Origin: Paraburkholderia phenazinium
GTDB lineage: Bacteria; Pseudomonadota; Gammaproteobacteria; Burkholderiales; Burkholderiaceae
Direction of reading: 5' to 3'
Assembly (NCBI RefSeq): GCF_900100735.1
Contig: NZ_FNCJ01000017.1
Coordinates: 109,094-173,093, forward strand
DNA length: 64,000 nucleotides
The position numbers and the translations under genes are program-made. Below the pieces are notes generated by a model. The model was not told the origin of the DNA. It did not search any database and saw only the letters and a list, made by a program, of their open reading frames with translations. Shown one piece after another: positions 62,943 to 64,000 of this stretch; within the stretch, counting starts at the first letter, position 1, and each line of letters starts with the position of its first letter.

Positions 62943-63559
62943 ACCAGTTTCGCCTCTTTCAATGCGTTCAGGCGCTCGACGCAATTCGGACAGGCGCCGC
63001 ATGGAAACTGTGCCGACGCTTGGCACGAGTAGGTTCGCCCGATAGGCACGCCAAGTTCTGCGGCCGCCCGAGCCACGTCCGCCTTAGACGAGTAGCGGAA
63101 TGGCGAGTGAAAGCGAACGGGACCAATGCTCGATGTAAGTCCGTCGAGGCTGTTCATAAACGCGGCAGAGCAGTCAATTTCTTTGGCGTGGTTGCTGTTG
63201 ATGAAGCCAGTATAGACATCCAGGATACCGACAGTCTGTGCGCGCGCAGCAGCCGCAGCAAAGAACAACATCGTTCGGTACGGAATGTACAGGTCGTCGT
63301 CCTTGACCTCCTCGGTCCAGAGGTCAGCTTCGCGAATCAGCCGCGACTGCGACCCTCTGAAAATATCCGACATGTTGAAGCGCTCAGGCCGCTGCACATC
63401 GGCGGGCAAGACTTCGTTGACGCGACTCCACTCCATTTCTACGCAATGTTGCCCGTAGTCAAAAAAGATTGGCACAACCTCAACGCCCGTTGCCACGAGC
63501 TGGTATCCAACAGTCGTTGAGTCCAGGCCGCCGGAGGCCAGAAGAAGGGCTTGTTTCAT
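62939..63559 (-). CDS. QueC-like PP-loop enzyme (7-deazaguanine type)
   Basis: 206 residues. The PP-loop is LLASGGLDSTT at 6-16, the conserved IPYRTMLFFAAAAARA lies near 92, and a C-terminal zinc-binding cluster YSCQ...PCGACPNC is present. True QueC makes preQ0 from CDG; relatives in type IV CBASS (Cap9) and Qat are specialised. No queD, queE or folE neighbours are seen, which argues for a defence role. It overlaps both flanking genes by 4 nt. Confidence 0.85.
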   Translation of the reverse strand: MKQALLLASGGLDSTTVGYQLVATGVEVVPIFFDYGQHCVEMEWSRVNEVLPADVQRPERFNMSDIFRGSQSRLIREADLWTEEVKDDDLYIPYRTMLFFAAAAARAQTVGILDVYTGFINSNHAKEIDCSAAFMNSLDGLTSSIGPVRFHSPFRYSSKADVARAAAELGVPIGRTYSCQASAQFPCGACPNCVERLNALKEAKLV

Positions 63560-64000
63560 CGCAATTCGGCCCTCAATTTGGCAAGCAGTTCAAAGGTGCC
63601 GTTGAGGCATACGTCGAGGTCGGCGGAGTATACCGAACTTCCGACGACCACCATCGTGTTCTCATTTTCCAGCCGCGGGTCGTAGGTAATGACCGGCTTG
63701 CCCATTTCGATTGCCATTCCGATTTCGACGAGCGTACCAGGGTCACGGCCGAGTGGGACCGCGAAAACTGCCGCGCATTCTTTGAGCAACAGACAGTCCA
63801 TGTGATATGCGCGTCGCAGTTCGCCTTCGCTCGCCGGCCGCTTCAACTCTCCGTTTTCCTGGATGGGACGACGCACCCTGAAGTTGTGATACGAGAGGCT
63901 ATCCGCAGCACGGTCGAGTTCCTGCTTCTCGACGTACGATAAATCTGGACCAGCAAGATATATGGAATAGCTTGGCCTGTCGTGCCATGAAAGTGCCGTC
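63556..64000 (-). CDS. Nucleoside 2-deoxyribosyltransferase-like protein (5' truncated)
   Basis: The frame stays open to the window edge and reads WHDRPSYSIYLAGPDLSY near the visible start, the N-terminal strand and GPDL loop of this family. Then come MDCLLLKECAAVFAVPLGRD (the Asp-binding region) and LVEIGMAIEMGKPVITY with the catalytic Glu. At least 147 residues are seen; more lies outside, perhaps a fused N-terminal domain. Such enzymes cleave or exchange nucleobases. It starts the coupled operon with QueC- and OGG-like genes. Confidence 0.78.
   Translation of the reverse strand, partial: TALSWHDRPSYSIYLAGPDLSYVEKQELDRAADSLSYHNFRVRRPIQENGELKRPASEGELRRAYHMDCLLLKECAAVFAVPLGRDPGTLVEIGMAIEMGKPVITYDPRLENENTMVVVGSSVYSADLDVCLNGTFELLAKLRAELR

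Noticed and set aside
46687..63559. QatABCD system from the KAP ATPase and QueC-like gene
   Set aside because: The two genes are 14 kb apart on separate transcripts, no QatB or TatD-like gene was seen, and the KAP gene is frameshifted.

Overview
The window looks like chromosomal DNA of a Burkholderiaceae member (Paraburkholderia, Caballeronia or Burkholderia). The reasons are the high GC content, the FnlABC-type polysaccharide genes, an H-NS protein with the core YRDPKSGATWSGRGRAPEW, a BPSL0761-like small protein and a WbqC-like protein. Species cannot be given from sequence reading alone.

1-28.9 kb is a surface polysaccharide (O-antigen/EPS) locus. A + strand run encodes a flippase (cut by the window edge), two GT2 transferases, a Wzy-like polymerase, FnlA/B/C for UDP-N-acetyl-L-fucosamine, a WbuB-like transferase, an epimerase, a small phosphoglycosyl transferase, a PglD-like acetyltransferase and a WbpM-like dehydratase. 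A secreted GH78 rhamnosidase, an EamA-like protein and a PhyH oxygenase follow. A tightly packed - strand operon (25.5 to 17.5 kb) encodes WbqC-like, methyltransferase, acyltransferase, beta-propeller, GT2 with membrane tail, DegT aminotransferase, a large membrane protein and a Wzz-like protein. It probably makes and transfers a modified amino sugar. nudK and a second WbpM-like gene with a strong terminator close the locus.

29-41 kb is a Tn7-like transposition operon on the - strand in the order small ORF, tnsC, tniQ, tniQ/tnsD, tnsA, tnsB, followed by a Septu-like ATPase/HNH pair. The order is not the usual A-B-C-Q. The TnsC-like protein has Arg in place of the Walker A lysine and Gly in place of the Walker B glutamate, while the TnsA and TnsB catalytic residues look intact. 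Upstream of the operon an orphan + strand terminator suggests a short RNA.

41-55 kb is a mosaic accessory region. It holds a tandem DUF6471 protein, a BPSL0761-like protein, two paralogous 43-residue single-helix proteins (missed by a 60-codon cutoff), a DUF29 gene plus two DUF29 remnants, a fasciclin protein, a DUF1289 protein, a frameshifted KAP NTPase, a SWIM protein, an IS630-type transposase, an H-NS protein with two DNA-binding domains, and a short-chain dehydrogenase pseudogene.

55.6-64 kb is a defence block. A type III CBASS operon encodes a Rossmann-PNP nucleosidase effector, a CdnC-like cyclase, HORMA, TRIP13 ATPase and a DEDDh exonuclease, followed by a 608-residue protein with an HEPN-type Rx4H motif. 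Converging on it from the right edge is a coupled operon for a nucleoside 2-deoxyribosyltransferase-like protein (cut by the edge), a QueC-like PP-loop enzyme and an OGG-like glycosylase. This set resembles the nucleobase-handling genes of type IV CBASS, but no second cyclase or TGT is visible. It is the most promising candidate for an undescribed system here.
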